This document shows, one piece after another, positions 48,131-64,000 of a stretch of DNA of 64,000 nt. The translations under genes were made by a program, and so were the position numbers. This DNA comes from Rotaria macrura (lineage: Eukaryota > Rotifera > Eurotatoria > Philodinida > Philodinidae), in contig OENT01000508.1 of NCBI GenBank assembly GCA_900239685.1, positions 41,287 to 105,286 of the forward strand. The letters are read 5' to 3'. Positions within the stretch are counted from its first letter, which is position 1; each line of letters begins with the position of its first letter. The notes under the pieces were generated by a model. It did not search any database and was not told the DNA's origin. It was given only the letters and a program-made list of their open reading frames with translations.

Positions 48131-51100
48131 AGTATTCATCTCCGTTTTCACATGCTTAAACTTGAGAGTACATTTTACAACTTTGTTTGATCCAATTGTA
48201 TTAAATATACATACAAAAAAAAATCTAATGAATTGCTCTTCAATCTTAAGAATGTACACCAGTTGTATTGTATTGAAAGGAATAACGACGACGGATGTCG
48301 TGCTTTTCTTTCTTTATTTTTCTTTTTTTTGTTCCACTAGTTTTTGATAAGGTAGGCGTTTCTGTATATATATATATATATATGTATATGTCGCTATATG
48401 TATACATTGAGTGAGCGGCAATGAAGAGAAGAAGTTGATTAATTTTGATTGTCTCGAACTATTTACATACAGGTCTCGACAAGATGATGATAATTTGCTC
48501 TAGTCACACGATAATTGAGGCGAAGAGAAAAACGATTTCGACTAACTGCTGAGTGATGGCGACAATATTTATTATAGATAGGCAGGTGTAGATGGTGTCA
48601 TCAACGGAACTATATTGCCCAGACAGGAGATGATTTCTTGCTGTGTTTTCACTATAGTTATCACTTCCGATGATGACTAAAACTGGTATCCATACACGCA
48701 ATCGAATCAGTGTCAATTCGCTTTTACGTATTCAATTTCATCAACGGTATAGGTGCACTCCTGGAGCGAGCGAGAGATAGAGATAGAGAGGGAAAAAAGA
48801 CGGACACCAAGCTGCGACACACATATACGAGTAGTTTTCCCTCCTACATACACCTGATGCCGTATATAATGGATAGGTACTTGATTTTTTTTGTCTGTTT
48901 ATAAAACAAAAACGAACGAATGACATAGGTGTGATGAAAAAAGTTTAATTTAATATTTCGTCGTATTTCTTTTTTCGAATTAATACAAAACAAAAGAACA
49001 TTGTAAAGTTCATTTTAATGTCAACTAATTATTTATTGATTATCTTGAGTGTTCTGTATTGAGGAGGAAGAGTATTAGAATAAAGAATAACAAGTAACAT
49101 GAGATTTACATTGAAAGATACATCATGCAGCTATGAACTTTATTCATTAACAATTGAGAAAGATGGAGATTTTCTCATTGGCTATTGGATGTATATATTA
49201 GAGTGAAAAGAATAGCTCTTCTTTTCATAGGGGACCGGACAGGCACTAGTAAAATTTATTAATGTATATGTTTCATGAATTAATTAAAATAAGTAGGACT
49301 AGAATATTCTAGTGCATCTAAATAGAGCTTGAAGGTTGTCCGTTTAAGTTCGGTAATTCTAAAGTTAAATCAATTCAATCTATAAATTTATATTTAAAAA
49401 GAGTCAAATTTCTGTTTTTAATTATAACGTAATTTCTAATATACTAACGTGCATCAACGGCAATAAGCAAGGATGCATATATGACAAAATAATATGAAAG
49501 CGAAAAAGAGAAAAGATTTATGCAAAATAAAACATAATACACAAATGAAATATGAACTTTATGAAAAATAGTCATGTAATCAGTATTTTTGACATCCGAA
49601 GGGCGTTTTGAAATAATCTCGTTCTTTTCTCAGGGTGAGGATGCGTAGAAGTTACTTGAATAAGACTAATTATGCACAATAGAGAAGTTGTTATAACATT
49701 GCAAACTAATGTGGATTGTGGTTGGAGGGAGAAAAAAAAAAACTCAATCTCTTAATTTTTGTTGAATGAAATCGTCGGATAGAGGTCATCAATAGGAGTA
49801 TAACTTCATTCGATCTTGATTCTTGTTTTATTCGTATGTAAAAAGAATGACAACTTTGTTTTTGTTTTAATGATTATTAATATACAAACGGTAGTTTTTC
49901 CCGGTCGATGTAAATTTTCCGATAGTCACTAAAAGATGATGACTATAGTTAATTCTGAACAATTTGATCTATTCAATAAAATTCTTTATGTTGCTTGTTT
50001 TAACTTTCATAACTCTTCATCGGAAAAAGAAAACATTCACAAATCATTCATGTAGAATGACAATGGTTCTCGTTTACCTCTGAATGAAGGATAAGCAAAC
50101 ATATTCATAACAGAAGAGTGTTATGAAGAGAGAAAATTTCTATGAATCATTTCGATTTCACATTCAAATACAATATACTCGTATTCAAAAATGTCAACTT
50201 CGACTTGTTTTCCATAAACGATCTTTTGTTGCTGATAGTTCGTTCAAAAATATGTGATTTTAATTTAAAACAAACATGACTAGAAGTCTACGTATATCAT
50301 TGAACTGACTTCGTTTGGCGTTTAGTTACATTGCTATTAGTGAAAATGTTATTTCTTATTTTCCAAAAAAAACAAGTGGTTATAAAACATGAATTTACTA
50401 TTAGAACCATCGTTGATGTCGAGATTGGCTGCTTTTCTATGCGAACCAGTGATGGATCTAGAATTTTTCTAGTAAACGAGGAGGGAGGGAGGGAGGAACG
50501 GTCATAAGCGAAGAACACATTTAGAGGGGTATTATAAACTTGTCTTCCTAGGAATAATTGAAAACATGTTCTTGAAAGGTAGTGCGATCACTCCATCTCA
50601 CACCCGTAAATTCATCAGTGATGTGAACAGAAAACTTGCTTGTTCTATGATGAAAATTGAAATCGAATTGGCAGCACGCAGACGTAGAGTATAATAAAAA
50701 ATGTACAATATAATCAGACATAATTCACATCATTGAATAACTTCGTCGTTTCTGCCATGTCATCAAATTGATTTTCATTTAAAAATTACATTTGAAATAA
50801 TCCGTTATTGATGTCTAGCTACCTTCTTGCTGTTTTGTACTTTCATGAAGTCTTGATTTCTAAAATTGATCCAATGAAAATATGACCTCTTGCTGTGCAA
50901 AATAATATTGAAAAAGGTGTTGTCGACTTTGCCTTTTGTAATAACAGAAAATATTTAAAAAAACGGATTTATACATATTATATCATAGATACATTGTGTT
51001 TGGTACTACCCATGATATATGATATTTGCATCGATATTACTTTCTAATCTATGTCGGATCATTTTTGCAGTTTCATCATTGTAGAAAAAGAACATCGTCA

Positions 51101-51441
51101 CCTTTGTATTACGATGCTTAATAACTACTTTTTTAGATCGATTTTTCATCAAATCAAAAATACAAAACAGAAATAAGAATCGTGAAGCAAGCAGTAAAAA
51201 TTATCTTTTTCTATATGAAAAGAAAAACAACAAGTTACGAAAGGTCTAGATGATTCTTGCATTTTATTTTCAATAAAAAAGCAATTATTCGTTTCATTTA
51301 CCGATCTCGTAAATAATTTAATCTTAGCAATGGGTACAGGTGTTTTTTCTACACTCGAAAATATGTGATTTGACACTCGTTTAATCCTTCACTAACTGTT
51401 TATGTCTCTAAAAATTAATACCATCAATTGATTTGTGATAA

Positions 51442-53692
<2,251 letters not shown>

Positions 53693-53693
53693 A

Positions 53694-53699
53694 ATAAAA
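53694..53699 (+). terminator. Polyadenylation signal AATAAA after amylase
   Basis: AATAAA starts 2 nt after the amylase stop codon. If used, the 3' untranslated region would be very short, as in some compact genomes. Confidence 0.5.
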
Positions 53700-53892
53700 T
53701 TCTAACTGCTTAATCTACTCTTATAAAAAAATTTATTATTATTTTTTCTTTATTCTTTGATCCAATCAAGTATTGACTAGAAAGAAAAATACATACAAAA
53801 TAAAAGAGAGAGAGTAAAAGAAATGCTTTATATTGTTATCTTCATGCTTTTATTTTATACATCATTTCATGCAAGACAGAATTAAATAATAA

Positions 53893-56563
<2,671 letters not shown>

Positions 56564-58097
56564 TGTCAAACCATTTGAATTTTAAAAATTTATCCAGTTA
56601 CAACGAATAGATAATAACAATAAAAGAGAAAAGAAAAGCAACTAAGTTATTAGTCTTCTTCTACATGTTACCATATTTGATTGCCTTATGTGATCATCTA
56701 GTGAGATGAATCAATGTTAGGTTGGAATAGTGATGTCGCTCTTCGACGATACTTTAGTATTTTGTAAGAGACGAACAAGAATATTGTTGATGAGAATAAA
56801 TATATAGATTCTACATACTAAATTCTATAATTATCAATTTCAAGATACATGATCTTACTAAGTTTGTGACCTTGTTTTAATTAAGTCAAGAAGAAATTTC
56901 AAACAGCAAGATCCGGAAGAGAAATATGAGAAAGGACGGAGAGATCTAGACAACTCATCATATATGAAATTAAAAGGAAATTTTTTTCCATTAAATACAC
57001 GCAAATGAAGAATCCTAAAATTATGATCGAATTCTTGCATGAACTATTTCTAATAGTACTCAGTGGATTTATTTCTTTTAACAGTAGTCATGATAGTTGA
57101 CAAAATGCATGATAATTGCTCATCCACGCAATCTTCAACGATTTTTCAACGCGCGAGTTCCGTCTACTTTGTTACGTTTTAATTTTGTGTTATAACCAGA
57201 AAAAAAGGAGCAAGCGGAAGTTGAATACTATGAATGAATTCATATTGAAATTGTTCAAATGATTTTCTTCCGTCAAGAGGAAAAATTTCCTACGAAGACT
57301 ATTAGCATGATTCAAGAAAATACTATCATAAGTGATTATTATGAACCGATTTAAAATCTCTTTTTCCCTTTTATGTCGTAAAATAAATATGACAAAGAAA
57401 GAGACACTGACTGACTAATTGCAATAGGCATTATGAATCAGATCATGAAATAGTAGTTACCGGTAACATTCAATTGAACTAATTACAATAGTTCGACAGT
57501 GATTCAATGATTTCTTTTCCAGTTTTACAATTTCTTCGTCTTATCTCACTGATTAAAATTGAATCGATTGTATAAAAAACTATCTAAAACATAAAATAAT
57601 TATTGGGTTTGAGAATGAGACATTCCAGTTCGTATTTAACATATCATATATATTTATTATTGCTAGATCAACTTAATAATTAAGTAGACATTTTTGAAGC
57701 TAAGTACGATAAAAATAGGCTTTAGATAAATTCCAAGAAAATAAGAGAATATCTATTGAATATAATAAAATAATTATAAGGTTCTTTACAAAAGAAAAAA
57801 TTCTTTTGTATGCCATTCGTTTACATTTCAATTCAAATATATGATTATGTAAAATTGAGTTTTTATGCAACTATTTCAATAAACTTGATGTTATTTGTAC
57901 TTTGTTAGCTATGATAATAATTACTTTTCCATTAAACAAAGAATACGTAGAAATTCTCTTCTAAAGAAAGAGACAATACTTTCAAGCATGCATTTGTATA
58001 TTTTCTTTGTATGCCTGTTTTCTTTTTATTGTTACAATAAAGAATTCACAATTTTAATTGCACAACTACTAAAGCATGGTTACTTCACAATAATATT
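56564..58097. other. Intergenic spacer between Crk and RAB28
   Basis: This 1.5-kb, AT-rich spacer lies between two minus-strand genes. No coding exon, repeat family or RNA gene was recognised. Confidence 0.55.
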
Positions 58098-59285
58098 TTA
58101 TTGTACATTACAAATTGAAGTACGTGTGGTACCTGTTGATCGAGGAGATTTGAGAGGTGCTGGCGGATCATGTGCTTCTTGTCTTACAATTGGTGCTGTT
58201 ATTATACGTGTACCATCAGAATCATGTTTTGGTAAAACAATATGCATGAGATGAGCTGTTACTTGACGAAATATGTTTTCCACTGATTCACCGGTTTTAG
58301 CTGACACAAAATACGATAGCATATCACGCTCTTTAGCAAAGCGTTGATGTCTTTCAGCTTTGACTGCTCGTAAATGTTCAAGATCGCCTAAATTTAAAAT
58401 TCAACTAGTTTCTATGACTCACAATATTGTTTTCTTTTCCTATTGCAACGTACTGAAAATGTTTTTGAATAAGAAATTAGGAAATTTCTACTGACTAGAG
58501 AATAATGAAAGAATAAAATTCATATACTCAATTATTTATACTTCGTTGTGAACGTCATGTTCGAAAGAAATAGAAAAGCACGCATATTACAATAAATTAA
58601 ATCTAACGAACAAAATTAAATTTGAAATCGTTGCGAGAAAAATCAAATAGAAATTTAATTTAATTTAAAACCAAAAAAAAACAAAAGCTTACTTTTATTT
58701 CCAACAAGAGCAAACAATGGTTTTCTCCCAGCACAGTATTTCGTTACTGTTAGATACCAATCTTCAAGATTTTCAAAACTTTGTAAATTTGTTATATCAT
58801 ACACAAGCAAAACAATCTAAACGAGCGAAAAAGAATAAAAAGAAAAAAGTTCACATTTACATATAATATTGACAGAATTGTTTTACATCTGCTCCAAAAA
58901 TATATTTGTCTAACATCGCTCCACCTAATGTTTGTCCACCGACGTCATTGACAGCCAATGTAACATTATATGATCCTTTACAAAAATCAATATAGACATA
59001 CTTAGTATTATTAAAAGATTGTCTGCTTGTTATTTAATTTACGAGTTAAATTGATTCGTTTTAAATAGTAGTCTATTCCTAACGTTTGATTGTAATCGCG
59101 ATTGAATGCATCTTTAGAAAATCGTTCAGATATAGAAGTCTAGATAAATATTTACACATAACAATAACAGGTAAAAATGATAGAATCAAGATTGAAACTA
59201 TTTTATTTACCTTGCCAGAACTACCATCACCAACAAGAACAATTTTCACTTGTTTTTCGTATGTTTCGCCCTCAGAATCAGACAT
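58098..59285 (-). CDS. RAB28: Small GTPase RAB28
   Basis: Five exons on the minus strand, 59285-59211, 59139-59043, 58975-58887, 58816-58693 and 58387-58098, give 224 residues (human about 221). Phases match throughout. The start [19 protein letters not shown] matches RAB28. The G1 loop is GDGSSGKT (split by intron 1), the switch region is [18 protein letters not shown]4 is NKSD and G5 is FVSAKTGES. The C-terminus is CNVQ, a CaaX box for farnesylation, as in RAB28 and unlike the double-cysteine tail of most Rabs. The usual Trp of the WDxGGQ motif is Asn here (NDVGGQ). RAB28 is a cargo of BBSome/intraflagellar transport in cilia and works in photoreceptor and ciliary membrane turnover in other animals. 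Confidence 0.94.
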
Positions 59286-62200
59286 CTTGACCTTGAATTA
59301 AGTGCCTAAAAGTTGCTTTTCTTTTCATAAGCTCCTTTCTTATGTGCTCTACTGAGCAGATCAAAAAATGACAAGTAAAGGTTACCATACAAGTGGTATT
59401 ACCTTGACATCAACCTCAAACTTTTCTTCATGGCGACATCTTTCAACTACTGTAATCATAATTGATAGAAACGATTTTATTTTATTTTTTTGTTCTCGAA
59501 CAATAATGACATGATAAATTCTAATGAGAATTCACAGAGAGTTTCATAATAAATTTAGTTATTGAAATGTTTATGAGCGTCAAAAAACATTCGACTATAT
59601 TGTTGGAAGATAAAAAATAAAAATTTAGCTCGATTATTCTTGTTTTTCATAAGACTAGCGACATTGCTTAGGGTAGACTCTGAATATAATTAATTAGTGC
59701 AAATAACAAACATACATCAATCTCATGAGGGTCAAATTTGTCTGCATTTGAAAGTTAAGACACTTACCTTCACAGAATGATGTTTTTCATGACTGAATAA
59801 TTTAATTTGACAATAGATTAAGATGAACAATGATGTTGTTGAATGGTATACTTGAATAGGAAGGAGGCAATCCCTTGAATATTCTGATGACAATCAACTA
59901 TAAACAAGAAAAATATGAATTTTTACAGATGAATAAAATCGTATTATGCAATTTATGCTCGTAGTCCTCGTTTTATCTCTTATGCCGACATGACAGATAC
60001 GTGAAAGAAGCTAGAAAACAAACCTTTGTTATAGAAAAGAGTAAATATAAAACTTGTGCTACAAGAAAATAAAGAACGTAAAAGGAAAAGAGAATAAATA
60101 GAAAGGACGTCTATAGAAGGTGACAAGTTTAACAGGAAAATAAATGACGCAAAAGAGTGCTATGTCTTTTTGTATTCCTGTTTCTTTCTGTAGTCATCTG
60201 CTGTCATTAATGAGTCGTTGCTACGAAAACATTTCAATATCAGTTGAAAATATGTGATTCTTTCGCGGTACTGTTGTAGCTCTATAAAGAGATAATGCTG
60301 CTATAGATTTGTCTTCTTTAATTTTTAAAGAAAATCTTTCTACAGCTGACGTCTTTCAAATACTAATATTGTTCTTTTCTTCTTATTCTCGTCATGTTGA
60401 AATTATTAGTTAATTGAACGTTTCTAACATGACATTGAGACCTATCCGATTTCCGCAAATTTTCAAGTGCATTTAGATTCTGAACTCATTCTCCGTAACA
60501 ACATACATTTATCAATAATGAGAGGAAAGAGGCGTAGAATAAATCGATAACAACCTAAAAAGTTGTGAACTTCTGAAACTCTAAAAATCTCTACAACTAT
60601 TTGAGTATTAGGAAATCTTAAAAATTCTTGAAATAGTGGATCTTCTACGAGTTATAGCGCTTGTAAAAGCTGAAACAGTTTCAGTATTTCTAGAGTTTCT
60701 AAAAGTTCAAAGAGTACGACTAGTTGCACGTATTGAGATCGTTATAAGAATAGTCTGAGTTGTTATGAATGTATTAGGTATGAGGTAAGAGTTTACAATT
60801 CATGAAACTCGGTCACTACGGACCTAATGCTAAATTTTCATGAAATCTAGAATCAATAACTCTCCCCATGTAAAAAGCGCCCCAGAGAAAGGTTAATATG
60901 AAAGATGGATTAGAAATCTTAGGGCTTTTATTATAGGAATCGTATATTGTTTTTGTATCTCTGTATAAAATGTCACAGATTATTATAAGACTATTTGAAC
61001 TTATCCCAAATAAGTAGTCAAGATCATTGACATGCTAACTCCCTTACAAGGGGAAAATAGATGAAATCTGATTTTTCATGATTTCAAATCTATTGATTTT
61101 CAATGAATCAAGAAAGTTCTATTTAAGCTGTTAGACCCTAGACTGCTATTTTGAATAAATAAGATTAAAATATTTATCTCTTGGATCGAATCATTGATAT
61201 TATTTATTTAAAATCTAAAAAAATCAGTTATTTCTCATTTGCTTTCTGAAATTTCTGAACGTAAGAAACGTTGAATCGTGGACAATTTAGAAGCACCAGG
61301 GGACTTCTATTATGGGCGAGGGGTTGTATCATCGCCACTGCGTCTAATTTCCCTTCGCTCCTAAAGTTTTCAATTGAACAATAGCCACTTATTTTTCTTT
61401 TCCTTCATCATCTACTCAATCTACTTTATATATATATATGTCTTCATTGACATATACCTATATTCATTCTTTGAATACCTTCTGTGCGTCCTTTGGGCGT
61501 GTCTACTTCTACTTCAACTAGTCTCTTCTCTCATAACTCGTGCTAGTTACTTACTTGCTAGTTTTTCTTCTCATATCTTTTCTCTTCAATTAAATATACT
61601 ATTGGATATTCATCCATATTCAATTCTACTTTATCTTATTAATCTTGCTTGCCACAATCAATTATTGTGCCACCTGGAATTTTCAATAGTTACGCCTCTG
61701 ATCCTTGTCACGATACAACAAGATGATTAAATATTAATTCTTTGAGAGTTGGATTCAATTGTTAGAAATGAAGATCTTAATTTGATAGAAAATAAAGAGT
61801 AATAAAGTAGTAGTCCGTGAAGCTTAAAAAAAATGAATATTCTTTTCGTCGCAAAACCAAGTAATGTAAGAATTAACTTCTTTCAAGGTATTTAAATTAG
61901 ACTAACACCTTAAACATGACTAACAGGAGCTTTTCTTCATTTATAGACTAAATGCATACATTTTATTAAGTCACTCAAGGACACATTGCTCGACCGATGA
62001 ATTTCTCCGAATTAGTCAATCTCTTGTTGAGACATGAGCGAAGAACAACAAGCAGATCGAAATATCAAGCTCGTCTGAATCAATCACTGTAGTCTATCAA
62101 ACAATTACGAACAAATTAGTTCTTGTATGAAAGCACTGATTATCTAGTTCAAGAAAGGCATACGATGTCTTCTAGAGTGTAGTACTTGTATATTTTCAAA

Positions 62201-62534
62201 AATTTATCTTACTTAGGCATATGATGTTTCAACTCGTACTGACAGTCATCGACAAATATCCTCGAAATATTTTATTTCATCAATCACAATAGCTAATATT
62301 GAGTCGTATCGATGCTTTAGTATTTTTGTGTTTTCTTAACAAAAATTCATGAATTGAAGTCTTTCTCTCTTGCTTCTTCACTCAGACATTGTGTAAGAAA
62401 ATAGAAAGATTTCTCAATACCTTCAAAGCTCGAGCCCACAAACGTGAGAGAAAAATAAGCAAAAACATGTATGCTTTAGGTTTTGATAACCCGTATAGAT
62501 GTGTATGCGCGACTGTACATAAGGCTATAAGCAG
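59286..62534. other. Gene-free, repeat-containing region
   Basis: No supported gene was found. The region holds a MITE-like element (60861-61331). It also has AT-rich stretches with many TTTCTA/AGAAATTT-type short words. A hydrophobic low-complexity frame at 61374-61730 looks like an AT-rich translation and not a protein. Confidence 0.5.
60861..61331. mobile_element. MITE-like element with C/G-run termini, copy 2
   Basis: The right end, read in reverse complement, is CCCCTCGCCCATAATAGAAGTCCCCTGG, then TGCTTCTAAA. It closely matches the left end of the element at 32786. The left end (AACTCTCCCCATGTAAAAAGCGCCCC) is an imperfect inverted copy. The interior shares an AAAATC-AAAAATCAG-T-TTTC-CAT-TG pattern with copy 1. 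No coding capacity was seen. Confidence 0.6.
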
Positions 62535-63647
62535 CAGAGCTCCGAATAGGATAGGATGGGACGAGAAATTCGTCCCATTCCATCCGATGGAATTTAAAGT
62601 CGGTCCGTCCCATCCTATCGGTTTAAGAATCGGGCCCATCGCGTCCCTTGGGACCACTTCTAAAAACATTTCGTCCCATGGGATTTTCATGCAATTTAAA
62701 ATTCTATCGTTTATCAAATATATTGGAAAATTTTCGTATTGCTGAAAACTTTTATTTTTTCACACTTCAAATACAATCTATTTTAACAACTAGAAGAAGA
62801 ATTATCTTAATTTCCTTATACCCTCCACAACGCTAAAAAAGTAATTAGCACAACAATAGTGCTTTAGAACCACATTATTCTTAAAAGGGCATCGACGCTT
62901 TTTTTACCTCTCTTCTTGCCTTTCTGATTCCTCACAACATTCAAAAATATTAGAAGTCGCAATTTTTCGTCAAGGAACTGTCTGAAGCTATAAAATTACA
63001 TAGTGAGGCTGAGCGCAAAAAATAAATCTTATTTTCTTGATGAGATTCAGAGGTACATTTAGATTCCCGAAAAAAGAAATTATCGAAATTTCCAAAGTTT
63101 CCATCGATGCTATAAATACACAGTAGTGAAACCGAAGCTTTTTTAGAGATGTTGGATATTTCAGAAATTTCGGATATTAGATAATTCTTGGAAGCTCTGA
63201 ACAATTCAGAACCCAAACGCTTGAAATTTCAGAAACTTCCAAAATTTCTTTTCTTTTAAGTCTAAACATTATTGGAGACTCATGAGACTTTTATCGCAAA
63301 TGACTCATCATGATGATCCTGGAATGGATACGTGATCGAAGAACAACTCTCAATAGAAAACAAGAACGAAAAATGAGATTAATTCTCGTCAATATCTACG
63401 AACATCATCTTTTATACAAAAAATATCATAATAGAATAATCCATAGAATGCCCAATGGAACGAATTTTTCATCCCATCCCATCCCTTGGATCCATGTTTC
63501 GTCCGAACTCGTCCCATAGGACATTCAAGACACATAATTTGTCCCATCCCATCGATCCATGCTTCATCCCAACACCTCTCATGGGATATTTAGGAGAAGT
63601 AATTTCGTTCCATGGGATGGGATTGTCCCATCCCATTTGGAGCTCTG
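62535..63647. mobile_element. 1.1-kb TIR element with GGGATGGGA subterminal repeats
   Basis: The left end CAGAGCTCCGAATAGGATAGG, with ATGGGAC following, is mirrored at the right end (GTCCCATCCCATTTGGAGCTCTG). Both ends carry clusters of TCCCATCCCAT/GGGATGGGA units, at about 62558-62690 and 63453-63636. The ~750-nt interior is AT-rich without a transposase frame. The termini starting CAGAGC recall hAT-type ends, but no 8-bp target duplication is evident (ATAAGCAG versus GTCTGAAC). Most likely a non-autonomous DNA transposon. Confidence 0.7.
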
Positions 63648-63885
63648 GTCTGAACCGAATATAATCGACTGAAATCGATTTTCTAGCCATTGACTGTTGT
63701 TTGTCTTCACAAGAGACAGTACGCTGTTGTGTCGCTTTCGCATGTGAAATCTTGGCCCTACTTTTTTTTTGTCATTTCTGTGTAGAAGCAAGGCAATCAC
63801 TTTAAGGCTTTATCTCACTCAGACATTGATAGTGTACAGATCTTACAGTAATTGTAAAAAGGAAGAAGTGGGAATACCCCTAACA
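63648..63885. other. Spacer between two mobile elements
   Basis: About 240 nt between the TIR element and the retrotransposon end. No gene or repeat was recognised. Confidence 0.5.
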
Positions 63886-64000
63886 CATCATCATCATCAT
63901 CATGTCCCTTAGGCTTAGCGCCCGTTGGGGCCAACCATTCACGGGATCAGATTTTTCCATGCCCGCCGATCTTGCGCAAGGTGGAACAGGTCATGCCCAC
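63886..64000 (-). mobile_element. 3' end of a non-LTR retrotransposon (truncated by window edge)
   Basis: Read on the minus strand, the sequence encodes fragments like VGMTCSTLRKIGGHGK and, in a different frame, EWLAPTGAKPKGHDDDD. It ends in a GAT/ATG microsatellite (63886-63903). C-termini of the LAPTGxKxxGHDDDD type followed by GATGAT repeats are typical of several LINE-like retrotransposon clades. The GC content is sharply higher than in neighbouring DNA. A TGA and frame change between the two fragments suggest a dead copy. The rest of the element would extend to the right of the window. Confidence 0.6.

Noticed and set aside
50450..50530. GAGG repeat as another copy of the C/G-run MITE family
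   Set aside because: Only the G-rich run is shared. The AGAAGCCCC and ATAATAGAAG segments that define the other two copies are absent.
61374..61730. Hydrophobic 118-codon frame resembling a multi-pass membrane protein
   Set aside because: The sequence is T-rich low complexity, which gives Phe/Leu/Ile/Tyr codons on any frame. It has no polar loops or splice signals.

Overview
This window looks like nuclear DNA of a small invertebrate. It is AT-rich, has compact protein-coding genes split by many short GT-AG introns (often 55-75 nt), and carries metazoan genes on both strands. The gene set (voltage-gated sodium channel, FoxQ2, Crk, RSU1, kinesin-2 KIF17, RAB28, UBAP2/Lingerer, animal alpha-amylase) fits a spiralian. 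The base composition, short introns and possible trans-splice acceptors right before some start codons make a rotifer, perhaps a bdelloid, my best guess; that assignment is inference. No tRNA, rRNA, CRISPR or bacterial-style operon was seen.

Layout, left to right. 65-1406 (-): the 5' six exons of a sodium channel alpha subunit, cut by the left edge. 4713-5767 (+): a four-pass membrane protein. 7778-9889 (-): a membrane protein with a long polar tail and an uncertain 5' end. 14011-18217 (+): a secreted protein with a six-bladed propeller-like C-terminal half. 18908-21416 (-): an RRM protein resembling the DAZ/Boule family. 22553-26454 (+): UBAP2/Lingerer. 27015-30562 (+): RSU1, whose introns hold a 1.3-kb foldback element and a complete antisense gene for a small membrane protein. 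35284-40966 (+): KIF17/OSM-3, whose ninth intron holds an antisense phosphoribosyltransferase with two reading-frame lesions. 44630-45942 (-): FoxQ2, with an apparent 1-nt frame problem in its second exon. 51505-53692 (+): alpha-amylase with a TATA box. 53893-56563 (-): a Crk adaptor in which no middle SH3 domain could be found. 58098-59285 (-): RAB28. 59286-64000: repeat-rich, with a MITE-like element, a 1.1-kb TIR element and the 3' end of a non-LTR retrotransposon at the right edge.

Exon models were built by hand. For each spliced model the exon lengths and intron phases were checked to keep the frame open. The exceptions (FoxQ2 exon 2 and the nested phosphoribosyltransferase) are reported as such. 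There is no shared pathway across the whole window. KIF17 and RAB28 both act in cilia, Nav and FoxQ2 are neural or anterior-patterning genes, and the remaining genes are housekeeping, adaptor or digestive genes.
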